A stretch of 64,000 bases of DNA from Cadophora sp. MPI-SDFR-AT-0126 (lineage: Eukaryota; Ascomycota; Leotiomycetes; Helotiales; Ploettnerulaceae). Location of the stretch: the NCBI GenBank assembly GCA_020747065.1, contig JAGMVK010000005.1, forward strand, positions 2,976,001 through 3,040,000. The letters are read 5' to 3'. Below, piece by piece: positions 50,641 through 62,745 of this stretch. The translations under genes and the position numbers were made by a program. Below the pieces are notes generated by a model, which was given only the letters and a program-made list of their open reading frames with translations, was not told where the DNA came from and ran no database searches. Numbering within the stretch: position 1 is the first letter of the stretch; the number at the start of each line of letters is the position of its first letter.

Positions 50641-51011
50641 TATTACAGCTACTAGCTATAACATATAATATAGCCCTAAGGCTCGGCATGGTTAAGCTCG
50701 CCTAGAGCTTAACCGGGTATAGAGAAGTTATAGGTTACGTAATAAGAGGTCATAAGATAAATCATCTAGATTCCTTAAGCTTAGATAATAATTTAAGTGA
50801 TTTAACTAATTCACTAGTATAAGAGTTCTATATAATTTCCTAGTTCTTCCTATATTAAATAAAAGCCTTATACTTAACTTAATATAAGTATCTTTATACT
50901 ATACTTAGTAACTTATAATAGTTACCCTTCTTAATTAGTAATAGTACCCTTACCTACTAGCTTAGTTAACCTTCGCACTCTTAAGTAACACTAGCTCGAC
51001 CGTACGTTATA
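50641..51011 (+). repeat. 3' LTR of the complete Gypsy element
   Basis: 371 bp, beginning TATTACAGCT (TGTTACAGCT with a G to A change) and ending ACGTTATA. It is followed by GGGTG. It differs from the 5' LTR mainly by C/T and G/A transitions. Confidence 0.93.
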
Positions 51012-52100
51012 GGGTGTTCTAATACTAGTATCTGAATTCTAGGGTATATTATATTTATATATTAATTATAAACTTCTTAATCTTATTATAAAATCTATTA
51101 ATTTTTAGATTTATAAAATTTAAAATCATTTACTTTAAATCTTCTTTCTTTACTTTAGTAATTACTTACTTTATAAAAAGTACTACTATAAGCTTCTTTT
51201 TCGCAGCTTCTATTATAATAGAACACTAAGTATATTCTTTAACTAAGTCTTGAATTTCTTAAGTATATTTAGTAGTTAGTGCCTTTTCTTACTAGAGTAC
51301 TTTAATAATTTAAGTATATTATTACAGAATTTTTTATACTTCTTATAAATTTCTAAAGCTGAATTATTAATCTTATAATACTTAATAAGCTTATTCCTAA
51401 GTCCTTCTGAAATACTAAGAAGGAATAATTAATTCTAGTCTACCTTACTAAGTACCTCCTTTTATAGAAGAGCTTCTAATACTTAAGTATAGAATTAATA
51501 ATAATTTTTAAGATCCCCACTAGTCTTACTTATTATTATAAACTCCTAAAGGAATTTTATAGTATTTCTAATTTACTATTAATTATACTTTCGGAATTCA
51601 GCTTTTAAAGCCTTAAAGAGAATATCCTAGTCTCTACGCTCCTTCTATTTAAGTATAGTCTTAATTATATCCTTATAAGTACTATTATAGTAGTAGGGAA
51701 GATAAAGAACTTATTCTATAATAGAGATAGAGTAATTATTATAGATTTCTTTATACTATTCTAAGAAATCAGAAATATTAGCTTTTATAAAGAAGGGTAT
51801 TCCCTTAGACTTAGGAAAAAATATCTTACTTTTTATTAATTAAAGTAAGTTCTATTTTAATAAATTAGCTATATTCTAATTAAAGTAAAATTTAATAAGG
51901 GAGAATAATTTATCTTAGGAGATTAAGGAGCTTAATTCTTTAGGAGTATTAGAAATATTAGATAAAGAAAGAACTTAATGAGTTTTAAAAGGCTTAAGTA
52001 CTAGTTTACTAAAACTTAATAATTCTTCTAGAAGTTCTAGGAATAAGTAAAGAGGTAAAGATATTAATTTTTAATTTTTTTTATTAAAAAAAAATTTGTA
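51012..52100 (-). mobile_element. Older Gypsy element, gag part
   Basis: Continuation, beyond the nested element, of the minus-strand element at 41581-44391. Between about 51830 and 51370 the minus strand reads as a gag-like helical protein (KERRD-DILFKALKAEFRKY, EFIIISKTSGDLKNYY, SKVD-N-LFLLSISEG). No LTR could be recognised at its 5' side. Confidence 0.65.
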
Positions 52101-52799
52101 TACTTTTTATATTAAATTAACTTATAATCTAAAATCATAAGTAACTTTCTGTTCCTATTATTTAAGGTTTTTACTTAATAGTAAATCTAAGCTAAATTCT
52201 ATCTTAGTAATTCTAATAGAGTATTTAAAATAAATAAAAGGATTAAAATTACTTTTAGAACTAAGCTTTATAATTAATCCGAGATATTAGTCTAAGAGGA
52301 GTCTTAGGGTTTTAATTCTAGATTATTAATTTTTGTTCTAGGGTCCTAGTACTTATTCCTTTTTAGGAAAGGCTATAGTACCTTCGTAGCTAAACTTAAT
52401 TTCCAAAGCTATCTTAAGATATTAGATTTAATAGTAGTAAACTTATACTAATCTTATTAAAATAAGAAGATTTACTCTAGCTTTTATATTAATCGTATTA
52501 TAAGTCTTTTAACTTATTCTCTTCTATTAATACTAAGGTAGAGGGCTTCTAGCTTACTAAGGACAGAAATAAAGCTATTAATATTATTATTAATTTTAGA
52601 TTGTAATAATTCTAAATATAAAATAAGATACTTTTATATAAGTTATATAAGAACGAAATCCTAATAATTTTTCTTCTTATATAAGTTACTAGATATAAAG
52701 ACTTAGGATAATATAAAAACTAAGTAAGTCACTAAACCTAGGAGTAAAACATAAAAAGCTACTTATAACTGAAATTTAAAGTGGAAAAAGTCTTCTATT
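52101..52799. other. AT-rich spacer between retroelement and NLR remnant
   Basis: RIP-like composition; no frame could be assigned. Confidence 0.35.
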
Positions 52800-55700
52800 C
52801 TTCTAATACTATAAGTAAAGAGAAGCTCTTATAAGCGGAGGGAGCTCGCTAAGGCTTATAACTAAGATTACCTAAGATAATACCCTGATTCTGAATATGC
52901 GCCTTATTATAATATAAGGTTAGATCTTATATGAACTTCTTACTCTAAGATCAATTGAATTCTTCTCTTAAGAAAGCAAATAATTAAGTAATAAGAGAAC
53001 TCTAGAGTAATAAATCCATAAGATTACAGGAATCCCTACTATAGCGCTTTAAGAAAATCCTCTCTTCTAATTTGATATTAATAAATGATTCTCTTAGGCA
53101 AAGAGTTAATAGATTATACGCGGAAAAGATAAGGCATATTCACTCTTTAGCGTTTTTAATATCCAAATATTACTTCTTTATAGTAAAGAAGAAGTTAAGG
53201 TATTTCAATAGCTTCGCAAGGTAATAGATAAACCTTTAAAAGGTAAGTTTTATCCCGATAATCGATACCTAACGCATCTGCTAGTAAGTCGCAATAGTCT
53301 AGTTGACCCCGCGCTTATAATGTCCTGACCTATAGATCGCCTAGAGACTTAATTAAACTCGTCGATTGTTATACCCTTTAATTGCGATACAGACTTTATT
53401 AAGCGAGAGATACTTAATCAGATTCACTAGAAATACGCTGTCTTAGGATCTTGAATCGCGCTTGTTAATTTAAGTAGTATTAGGTAAGCGTAAACTCTTT
53501 TATAAATATATATTGCTAACTACTATAAAGTAAATTGTAACTCGCTATTAAATACGTTTATCAAACTCGAGAGCGCTCGCCGAAAATATAGGTTTTCTAG
53601 GTTTACGCAAGTAATATTACCTGATTTAAGAAGAGCTTTCAAGATATTATAAACTATATTAAGATCTTTGGATAATAAAATCTATAAGCTTATATCTTCT
53701 AACTAGTATATAACTAGCTATGCGACGAGAGAAAAGGTAAGTAAGTTCTTATACTTAATAATATAGATAATACTACCTTTCTTATTAAAGCTTAAAGAAC
53801 TAGGTAAGAGGGGTAGCTAAGCGGCATAGAGAGCGGGAACCTAAGGTTACTTGTATTATACCTACTGTAGTATTCGTATAGATCGATTCTTATAATAACG
53901 CGAAGTAAAGATAAAGCTCTAAGTCAAGTTGAATAGCGCGATCTTATTAAAATCAAACTCATAAGTAATGTAGATACTCTAGAGCTCTTTAAGACTAAGC
54001 TAGAAGAGTTAAATAATGAGAGTAATAACGCTGATATTACTACTAAGCTTCTTATAGCGCTTAAATTCATGTCGCTTGCTGTCGTTCAGGTAGCTATATA
54101 TATATTATAAAGGAAACCACGATATTTCGTATAAGAGTATCTTCAGAGCTTTTAGAAGAGTGATCGGAAGAGAATAAGTCTTTTAGACTATAATAGTAAG
54201 TAGCTCTGTTGAGATAAGGAGGCGAAGAATTCGATTATCGTTATATAACAGATATTATTTAATTATATTCGTAAAGTTAGATTATTAGTAGCTGATTTAT
54301 TATCGCTTATAAGCTTTTTCAATCGCTAAGAAATCTCTGATATTCTACTTTAAAATCGAAGCGAGTAGATAATATCAAGGTAAGATAAGAAGGAGAGTAC
54401 TAAAGGCGATGATAATTATATTAATAATAATAATAGCTACAGTAATAACAAAGATAGCAGCGTATTATAATCTTCTATAAACAATAGGTTTAAAGAGAAT
54501 ATCTTAGTCCTACGAAATTACTTGTTTATTACCGTTAATATAAGTAGGATAACATTTGAAATACATAGACTAGTGTAGTTAGCAACGCGGAAATATCTAG
54601 AAGCTCACGAGTAGATAGAGAGATAAAAATATTAATTTATTAAAAATCTTAATGTAAAGCTTCTAATAAGAGAGTATAAGAATTAGAAAAGATATCAGGC
54701 ACTTTTTCTATACGCGTAATTCGTAGTAGTATAGAAACTAAAGGAATAAGATCTTCTACTAGACTAAGCTTTAGTATTATATAAGGTAGTATAGTATATA
54801 TAGAAAATAGGGAAAGGTATTAAAGCGAAGATAATAGCGGTTAATATAAAGAAAGTTCGAAAGAAGATTCTTAGTAACGAGTATAGTGATATATTAGATA
54901 GGATAGTAATAGTGGGCTTAGTATGTAAGCTTAATAATTATTGGGATAAGGCAAAGAAGCTGGAGGTACAAGTTATAGAGACTCGTAAAATAAGGCTTAG
55001 AGTGGACTATCCTTCTACGCTAATAAGTATAAGTAACTTAGTATTAATGTACTAGAAGTAAAGCTAGTAGGATAAAGTGGAAAAGCTAGAGGTATAAGTT
55101 ATAGAGACTTTTAAGATAAAGCTTAAAGTAGACTACTCTTTTACGCTAATAAGTATAAGTAACCTAGTATTAATGTACTAGAAGTAAGGCTAGTAGGATA
55201 AGGCGAAGAAGCTAGACATATAAGTTATAAAGACTTTTAAGATAAAGCTCAAAGTAAACTACTCTTCTACACTAATTAGTATAGCTAACTTAGTATTAAT
55301 GTACTAGAAGTAAGGCTAGTAGGATAAGGCGAAGAAGCTAGACATATAAGTTATAAAGACTTTTAAGATAAAGCTCAAAGTAAACTACTCTTCTACACTA
55401 ATTAGTATAGCTAACTTAGTATTAATGTACTGGAAGTAAGGCCAATAGAATAATATAAAGAAGCTAAATATATAAGTTATAGAGACTTTCAAGATAAAGC
55501 TCGGAATAGATTACTCTTCTACGCTAATTAGTATAGTTAACTTAGTATTAATGTATTGGAAGTAAGGCTAATGGGATAATATAAAGAAGCTAAAGGTATA
55601 AGTTATAGAGACTTTTAAGATAAAGCTTAGAGTAGATTATTCTTTTATATTAATTAGTATAGCTAATTTAGTATTAATATATTAGAAGCAAGGCTAGTAG

Positions 55701-56105
55701 GATAATACAGAGAAGCTAGAGGTGCAAGTTATAGAGATTTGTAAAACAAAGCTCAAAGTAGATTACTCTTTTATACTAATTAGTATAATTAACTTAGTAT
55801 TAATATACCGGAAGTAAGACCGGTAAGATAATACTAAAAAGCTAGATATGTAAGTTATAGAGACTCGCAAGATAAAGCTCGAAGTGAACTATCTAGATAC
55901 GCTGATAAGTATAAATAACTTAGCGTTCACGTAGAAGGGAAACAGTAAAGAAATTAAAGCTATAAGACTTATGGAAGATTATATACGAGGTCGAAAACGT
56001 GTCTTAGGTGTTAAACATCTATATTCTATTTCGTCCTACAGAGCTTTTAATACCTAGAAGTATAAGTAAGAGGATATTATATTATCAATTCAGCGTTCTA
56101 AAAAT
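52800..56105 (+). pseudogene. NB-ARC/TPR (fungal NLR-type) gene, RIP-inactivated
   Basis: Plus-strand remnants from about 53930 on read convincingly as a fungal NLR: ITTKLLIALKFMSLAVVQVA and QRKPRYFVQEYLQSF (NB-ARC C-terminal part), NSIIVT-QI plus DLLSLISFFNR-EISDIL (winged-helix-like region, about 54220-54350), then eight kinesin-light-chain-type TPR units at 54930-55963 and a closing NNLAFT-KGN...LMEDYIRGRKRVLGV segment. Upstream, 52800-53900 is more degraded: a possible P-loop region around 53450-53500 is not certain and I cannot name the N-terminal effector domain. Trp, Gln and Arg codons are commonly stops. Live members are cytosolic signalling NTPases linked to non-self recognition and cell death; this copy is dead. 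Confidence 0.85.
54930..55963 (+). repeat. Eight tandem 126-bp TPR-coding units
   Basis: Equivalent points in the unit occur at 54956, 55082, 55208, 55334, 55460, 55586, 55712 and 55838, an exact 126-bp (42-residue) period. Each unit encodes a TPR helix pair of the KLEVQVIETFKIKL...NLVLMYQKQG type, where the Trp/Gln positions are now stops. Units 3 and 4 (about 55202-55327 and 55328-55453) are nearly identical over their first 110 bp, including several RIP-type substitutions that the other units lack. Confidence 0.9.
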
Positions 56106-57712
56106 GAGTAAAACTAATAGATTTTAAAGTATATTATAATATAAACATTCCTAATAAGCTAGCGATTTATAAATCATTAGCAAGGTACTTAGCGTAATTA
56201 TTTGAACTTTTTAAGTGAGACACCTTTACTAAGTTACTATTATCTAGTTCTTAGTAAATACCACGTGACTATTTAGAGTTCGGGCATTAGGGTTATTCCC
56301 TACTAAGATCGTCGCTCGCTTTAATCCGAGGGTAGCGACTCGCGTAGCGATCCTACATAAATCTATACGCCATAGCCGCCGCAGGGCTACTAATAATTTC
56401 CCGCGCTTAGGGAAGGCTAAAGAACTCGACTAAGACTTATTAATAAGTTTTAGAGATAGTATAAGCTTAGTAGTATAGCTCTAATAGAGAAAGTCTGTTA
56501 CGATATACAAAGTGGCCCTCTGCAAATCAAACCTAAGGCGACGATAGGAACGTAACTTTTTAGTCGGAGGCAATTTAAGATTTTCAGGAGAAAGGACGAA
56601 ATATAACTCACCAAAAATAAATAGAGGTATTACGTTGTACATAGATTTATTAATACTGAAAGTCAATATACCGGCTAAATTTTCCGGCACGGAGGGTTTT
56701 CCGGCACTCAGGGATAGACGTTAGTAGTTTTATCTGTAACTAAATATCATTTGGTTATGTAGCATGGAAACATCAATCTTCCAACTTATATGCACGCCAT
56801 GAGAAGTCCTGGGTTGAAACGACGGGTGGAGGTGGAAAGTGCTGTGACGCCAAGACACAAACGCCGGAGAAGCATTGTGGATAGATGGTGTTTCGAAATG
56901 GAGGCAAGAGACAACTTGTAGTTCTATGAACAACAAGAGCAAGATCAAGTGAAAGATTTTTGAATGAAAAGACCTTGATTTACAGAGATCTGCGGAGGGA
57001 GGTTGGTTTCCTATTCATTTCAACGCTGCAAGTCAAGTCAGAGACCGACCAACGAACACGGTACAGCAAACGTGGTTATACGCCAACACATATGTACAAT
57101 TGGATATGTAAGCTGCCGAGGATTTTCAGCCATCCAGGTCTTGATGAACGTAGTAGATGGATTTTATGGAGGACTGTGCACTCGTGATGCTGGATGAGCT
57201 ACACACTGACGGGAAGCTGCTTCACTGGACACATACCCCGCACATATCTTAGAAACACTTTAGCTCCGGAGACTAGGGGATCATTGGTTTGAAACCCGGA
57301 TCTCTACACACATGCCATGCCGGAAACGAGAGATTATGAGATCAACGAGGAAGAATTGAGGCATCTCACGTGACTTTGCCGGGCTTTGTTCCCCTGTGGC
57401 CTGGATTTTGCGACTAACAGGGGACAATCTGTTGGTAAATATTTCGAGTAGCTGGTATTAACGATACCTGAGAGCGGCGAGTGACCGGTTTTGGAATAAA
57501 GATGACTCACCCGGCAGACTGCTGTGAAGCCAACCAATTCCCATCATCTCAGCCTCTTCGCTTGAGATGCGCCAACAATACCAGGCAGACTGGTTGGCAG
57601 CCTTATCGACAAGCGTTGTTAGATACCCTCCATATCCTACAAAAGACAGCTGCGCTTTTCAAAATCAATACCAATTTCGTGTCAATGCCAGCCGACATCA
57701 TTTTCCATTCGA
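56106..57712. other. Return to normal GC, no gene supported
   Basis: AT-rich sequence fades at about 56460. Short ORFs at 56481-57197 on both strands have no domain. The last few hundred bases are the upstream region of the first BTB-like gene. Confidence 0.45.
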
Positions 57713-58865
57713 ATGGCATCACTAAAGACTAAAGCAGAGTCACTTCCGGGAAGCGATTCCGAAGCTCTATTCACTTTCCCTGGAGGCGACATTCGAATTA
57801 AAGTCAAGTATCATGGCCAGGAACTCACTGGTACCGTTTGTTCTAGTGCTATAGCTTCGGCATGCAAAGTGTGGAAGAACTTCGTGTACCCTCCTTGGGC
57901 AGAGCAGGTCGAAGCTGAGAATGCCACCACACCTTCCACGACTTTGAGCACCCAAGTCTCCAGGCTCTCTACCCGTTCCATGTTGTCCGTTGCTTCAGTA
58001 AGAGGTGAACTTGACAAGATCCCAGTTCAAGAGCTGGATTTCACAGAAGACGATGGCGAGGCCCTTCAAATCCTCCTCAGCATCGCACACGGCAAAGTCA
58101 AGGATGTTCCTTCCGCACTGCCTTACTCTTTACTTGCCAATATTGCTATATTATGTGATCAGTACGATTGTGTGAAGATCACCAAGCCGTGGATTGAGGA
58201 CTGGTTGAAGGGAGAGGAAGTATTGTCGCTTAAGCCTGGACATGAGAACTGGTTGTTCATTGCTTGGGTCTTTGGCAGAGCAAAAGTTTTTGAAGAGCTT
58301 GCAATCCACCTCATTCGGAACATTCGTATTGATAACGAGGGGTACTGTCGAAACACCCAGGACAAGCCCATGGCCGAGCCTCACCCAGCTGGGATCATTG
58401 GTCGGTTGTTCTTCGCTGTTTAGGTGTAATTTAGCAGTACTAACTGAACCCTCAGAACCCATCACCAGCATCCGTAAAGAAGTTATCCGCCAGCTTATGG
58501 CTCCAGCATATAAAGACTTCCAGTTGTACGACTGCAAGAAGTACTTGATCTGCCCGCGAGGGAAAACCAGAGAGGATCGGCTTGCTTGCGATACCTCGAT
58601 CCATCAGTCTCTCAGTGCATCACTTGAAAGAATCCGTCTATTGCCGATGAAGCATCACACCCGGATCCAATGCAATGTTAATGAGCTTTGTGGCAGACTT
58701 CGAAGCATCACAATCGAACGACACGACCCAACTCACATGTGCGCCCCACCGTATAAGTACAGTGAGAATGTCCGTCGAACTTTGATCGCCATTCCGAGCC
58801 CGATCAAGAGCTTTCATATCGAGCATATGAGGAGACAGAGAGAGGAGTTGGGACTACATTTGTGA
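57713..58865 (+). CDS. BTB/POZ-like protein, tandem member 1
   Basis: Two exons, 57713-58400 and 58456-58865, 365 aa. The intron has a weak GTCGGT donor but a perfect TACTAAC branch point near 58439 and a CAG acceptor, and it lies at the same codon position as intron 2 of the paralogue at 60488, which supports it. Residues about 18-160 show the fungal BTB pattern: FTFPGGDIRIKVKYHGQEL, ACKVWKNFVYPPW, ELDFTEDDGEALQILLSIAHGK, then a helical region with ILCDQYDCVKITKPWIEDWL. The rest is family-specific, with Cys/His residues near the end. Unlike member 2 it has no intron before KVWKNF. BTB domains mediate protein-protein contacts, often as ubiquitin-ligase adaptors; partner unknown. Looks intact. 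Confidence 0.75.
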
Positions 58866-59421
58866 CGAGACAGTAGAGCTACCTTTCTCGCTTGGGGGCT
58901 TGGTCCTGCCGCTTTTGCGATTTCGAACACTCCTAGGCTGCGCAAAGCTTTTGATTGTGGGGAATGATACTCGGAGATGATTCTCCATAGAGCAGATGAA
59001 TTGTTTTAAAAAAAAATTTGAAGTGGAGTTTAGGTTGCTCTGGGATGAGCAGACTCAGAACTTAAGCTTCAGCTCAAACTATCGAAAACATCTCTGGATT
59101 TTCTGGAAATTCTTCGTCTGTATGAGCTGGCTCGATAAAACAAATAAGATTGCTATCATGGTCCTTTCAGGAATTGCTGCTTTCAATTCACACCCCTTGC
59201 AGCACTCGGAAAAGATCATGTTCAACCTTGGTAAAATGCCAAGAACTCTGCTGCATTTGCTCAGGACCAGTTAAACGACCTTTGGCCCCCCCCCCCCCCC
59301 CCCCTTAGAAGCTAAATAGAAAACCGCACAAAAAAGAAGACCCCGAAGACAATTAAAAAGCCAGGGTTTCAAATTGAGGAGAAACTTCGGATACCAAAAA
59401 CAAGTTTGAAAGAAATAAAGC
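58866..59421. other. Spacer with a 19-base C tract
   Basis: 3' region of the first BTB-like gene. 59286-59304 is an uninterrupted run of 19 C. No MITE termini flank it. Confidence 0.5.
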
Positions 59422-59427
59422 AAAAAA
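59422..59427 (-). terminator. RNA polymerase III T-run
   Basis: Six T on the minus strand, four bases beyond the 3' end of the tRNA, as expected for a Pol III terminator. Confidence 0.8.
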
Positions 59428-59430
59428 TTT

Positions 59431-59502
59431 TGATCGACGCAGGGATCGAACCTGCAATCTCTTGATTCGTAGTCAAGCGCCTTGCCATTGGGCCAGCCGA
59501 CC
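59431..59502 (-). tRNA. tRNA-Arg (anticodon ACG)
   Basis: 72-nt cloverleaf on the minus strand. The acceptor stem is GGTCGGC paired with GTCGATC (two G-U/T pairs) and discriminator A. The anticodon arm is CTTGA-CTACGAA-TCAAG, giving anticodon ACG (reads CGU, and CGC after A34 deamination). The T arm is GCAGG-TTCGATC-CCTGC. No intron. The invariant B-box GGTTCGATCC is present. Confidence 0.97.
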
Positions 59503-60487
59503 AATATGTTCGAGAAGGTAGCTTATTTCGTCTCATATCAGAATCTGACTTGTGTGAGAAAAGCTTTTCGAGATGCGATACTTTATTGGTTGCAACCTCG
59601 GCAATGGCCCCACCTCGACCCCGCTTGTCTTATTTACTTGCCCACAGTCTCAGCCATGACTGATAGAACATTCGTATCTTGGCGCGGTTCCCCAGAACCT
59701 TATGGACCAGTTGGAATATTGTTGTCTGGGTTGTGATCTTTTTTTGATGCTGGTTTGTTTATGTCTAGATTGAAATATTCATTTCAAAGTGATCGAGGTC
59801 TTGTATGTCCTAGCAAAGCACTCCTCGAATTGTATCATCGAACCCCTGCGGTCACAGCGCATAAGAGGCGGAAGTAGGTTAGCTTATACGCCAAAAGAAA
59901 CTCCATTGTAGGACTAAGGATAAATCCGCGCTACTTAGTAACAGTATAAAGAGTGTTAGAGACGAAAACAACTCAGGTATATAAGCTAAACAGGAGGAGT
60001 GTTTCCTTCGGGATGAACCTATAGGAAACGGCCCGTTTCCACTTTCTTCTGAAGAGCCAACTCAATGTCTCAAAATCAAACGAAGTATTATGGATCGTAG
60101 ATCACGAATGTGGCTGGGTACTCAATCATTGACACTTGCTGCAAAAACTGTGCCTTGCTTGGCTTCAAGAGCTGGCTACATGTAAAAATCTTGAAAACCT
60201 ATAGATAACAAAACGGCCGTGGTGCAAGTCCGTTATAATTAGACTAGTTTATGCTCGATTCTAGTCAAAAGCTTTTGGCTAATTCAAAGGTGAGATTGAA
60301 GCACCCGTTGAATGCAAACATCAGTCTCGCTTAGCTTCCCACCACTACTTTCACCGCTTTCAAAATATCAAGTCCTCTTCCCTTATCTAAATTCCCAATC
60401 ATCTTCAACACCACCCCCAACTAGTTCTGGGCGGAGCCACAACTCAACCTCTCTGCGATCGCCTCTGACTGCGTCGATCTTCTCAAG
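59503..60487. other. Intergenic, upstream of the second BTB-like gene
   Basis: No gene or repeat supported. Pyrimidine-rich sequence with CACC and CAACC runs just before the ATG at 60488 is typical of fungal 5' leaders. Confidence 0.45.
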
Positions 60488-61774
60488 ATGGCGACCGACA
60501 CGAGCACCACGAACATCCCCGCCAACGCGTCCGATGCGATCGAAGCACCCAAGCAATCTTTCGAACAGTTCTTCACCTTCGATGGAGGAGATGTCGAGAT
60601 CACAGTGACTATTCAAGGCGAGCAGATCAAAGGCAAAGTCGCATCCCAAGTTATGGCTCTTGCCAGCCCTGTAAGTACTTCTCCCATCCCAATCGTGGGA
60701 TTTATTCAGACTTCCAGGTACATTTCGCCGCGAGAACAAGATTTGAGTACTGGCTGACAATAACTAGGTCTGGAAAAAGTTCATCTTTCCCCCGTGGACA
60801 ACTGATAGCGGGTCTCAAGTCAAGACCATCGACTTCAGCGACGACGATGCCTGCGCTTTGTTGATCCTCCTGCGCACTGCACACGGTCGGTTCAAGATGA
60901 TTCCGAAAGTGCTTAGTCTTGAGACGCTATACCAGGTCGCCATACAAACCGAAAAATACGATTGTGTCGAGCTTGTTCTCCCCTTTCTCGACCAGTGGCT
61001 GTCAGCAACCAATTATGCGGCACCCAAGGACCACAATGGGAAATGGCTGTACATCTGTTGGGCTTTTGGCCGGGAGGCTCCTTTCAAATACGTTGCGGAA
61101 AAGATGACAAAATCTGTAAAGGTTGTGGGAGGTGAATGTTTTACCTCGACCGGAGATCGTCTTTCTGAGCCACTACCGGATAAGATCATTGGTATGTACA
61201 TCACCTACTCTGAAGATGCTAGCGTATCTGACGGTCTCCAGAAAATATTACGAACATCCGAGCCGGTACAATGCAAAAGATTCTCGATATCATTTATGCC
61301 GAAGTAAAGAGGTATGGCGACTTGAATTGCGCAAATTCTATGCTCTGTAAGAGCGGTAGCAAGAGCTGCGACGTCATTGTCTACGGAAGCATTCTAATCG
61401 GTCTTCAGCAAATTGGATTGTGGCCGCCTATAGCAGCCTCTGAGATGGGTCACTCAATCAATGATATTACCCGCATGATCCGAGAGCTGAAAATTCAGCC
61501 ACGTCCTCAGACAAAGGGGAAAAATGGCTCTCTACATTTACATTTCGATTGCTCCATCTTCCCCTTGTGCCGCCCTATGGACAAGGTGCTGTGGGAAATG
61601 CCGACACCAGGACTCGATTGCCACATCATACACATGGAAAATCGACGCGGGTTGTCAAAGTTTGAAGGAGATCCGCTGATGGACTATACTCCCTGCGTGC
61701 GGTGTTCACAAGTTCATTCCGCAATGATAGCGTGCGCTGCGAACGAGAAGAAGAGTTCAGACCCAACAGAATGA
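60488..61774 (+). CDS. BTB/POZ-like protein, tandem member 2
   Basis: Three exons, 60488-60670, 60768-61191 and 61242-61774, 379 aa, all phases agreeing (GTAAGT...TAG and GTATGT...CAG introns). It is colinear with member 1: FFTFDGGDVEITVTIQGEQI, then VWKKFIFPPW across the first intron, TIDFSDDDACALLILLRTAHG, EKYDCVELVLPFLDQWL, KWLYICWAFGREAPFKYVAE and a C-terminal region with a CVRCSQVH Cys pair. A start at 60488 gives the BTB core at about residues 25-140. Role as for its neighbour: a predicted adaptor with unknown partner. Looks intact. Confidence 0.8.
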
Positions 61775-62745
61775 ATGCATCTTACAAACAAATGAAGCGA
61801 AGGAGACTATTCTGGGACAGTCTAGGGGACTTCAACGTTCTGTTTGCTGCTCTCGGCATTTGTGATGGAACTTGGACAAGCTGCATTGGCGGACGGAAGA
61901 CTTCTTCGAAGGGATCTGATGATTCACTTATCTGCTGTCACAGTTGGGGATGCTGGAAAGTTTCATTTACACAAGATTGAGATCCTTTTCTACAAGTATG
62001 ATCTATGTTCCTTGCGTTTCGAAGCAGTGGTTTGGATCCTGCAGTGGTGTTTCTGCGGTTCTCTGTGAAAATATAGAAGAAAATATTGTACAGAGACAGG
62101 AATGCCAAGCTATGTGAACAAATTCTACTGTTTTGACCATTAACTTTGGGGTATTGTCACCAATAGTGAAAACTAGGCCTAGGTACACAGACAATAGCAA
62201 AATGGGGTGAGTTTGAGAGCATGAAGAAGACTTTTGAGTTCCGAAATGACCAAGGTAAACATCCCATTGTTTTTCATTTACACTCACGATTAATCTGATC
62301 CGCTAAGTACGTCTTGTCTATCTCCTTGTCTACTTTCATCCAACTTGGACTTGCATGTCATCTGCCTGGTCACGAATCAAAGGTAAATTAGTTCGCTTTC
62401 GTAGTTTATTAGAAACAAACCGTTTCGTCTGTTAGGAAATGAGGAGTCCAGACATATACGAATGAGAACAACGCACAAGAAACAGTGGTATTCAGTAGAG
62501 AACTGAAATGACGCGAAGCCTGTAGTTATCAGAATGACGTCTGATCGTTGTTCTGAGTGTTTGTTTGGATCCTTAGCGCGTAAATTAACCGAGTCGTCCG
62601 TCTGGACCCCGTCACCTTCGAAGACGCGTTCTCGTTCTTCCTGGAACAACGCCATTAAACCCTTCGTCTGAAGATGCAGTAACACACGCTCATCAAAGCA
62701 GATCCAGGTAATCCAAATTCATTAGACGACAACGGAAACACCGAT
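61775..62745. other. Intergenic between the second and third BTB-like genes
   Basis: Short ORFs on both strands without domains. No N-terminal BTB exon for the third member was found here, although one would be expected. Confidence 0.45.

Larger units (their letters stand above)
44392..51011 (+). mobile_element. Complete chromodomain Ty3/Gypsy retrotransposon, RIP-inactivated
   Basis: 6,620 bp with two LTRs and a GGGTG target duplication (44387-44391 and 51012-51016). Plus-strand order: gag with a CCHC-type knuckle near 45640-45685 (NCGKPGYI...; the first Cys is now Tyr), protease near 46615-46680 (AIIDSRV, family DSGA), reverse transcriptase 47280-47900 (TLDIKGAYNLIQI, YLNDILIYSK, LEKCEFY, GFVNFYKRFIYN), RNase H 48060-48330 (YYSRIFLLTKLNYNIYNKELLAI), integrase 48720-49400 (YAPYKLP, ELIAFNFIVKLP, DRLTKYKYF) and a C-terminal chromodomain near 49815-49975 (EYLVK-KEYK). 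A purine-rich AAAAGGGGGATAG precedes the 3' LTR. Dozens of Trp/Gln stops make it inactive. It inserted into an older minus-strand Gypsy element. Confidence 0.95.

Noticed and set aside
54930..55963. Regular direct repeats resembling a CRISPR-like array
   Set aside because: The period is a constant 126 bp with no unique spacers, and each unit encodes a TPR in one frame; the setting is a fungal gene remnant.
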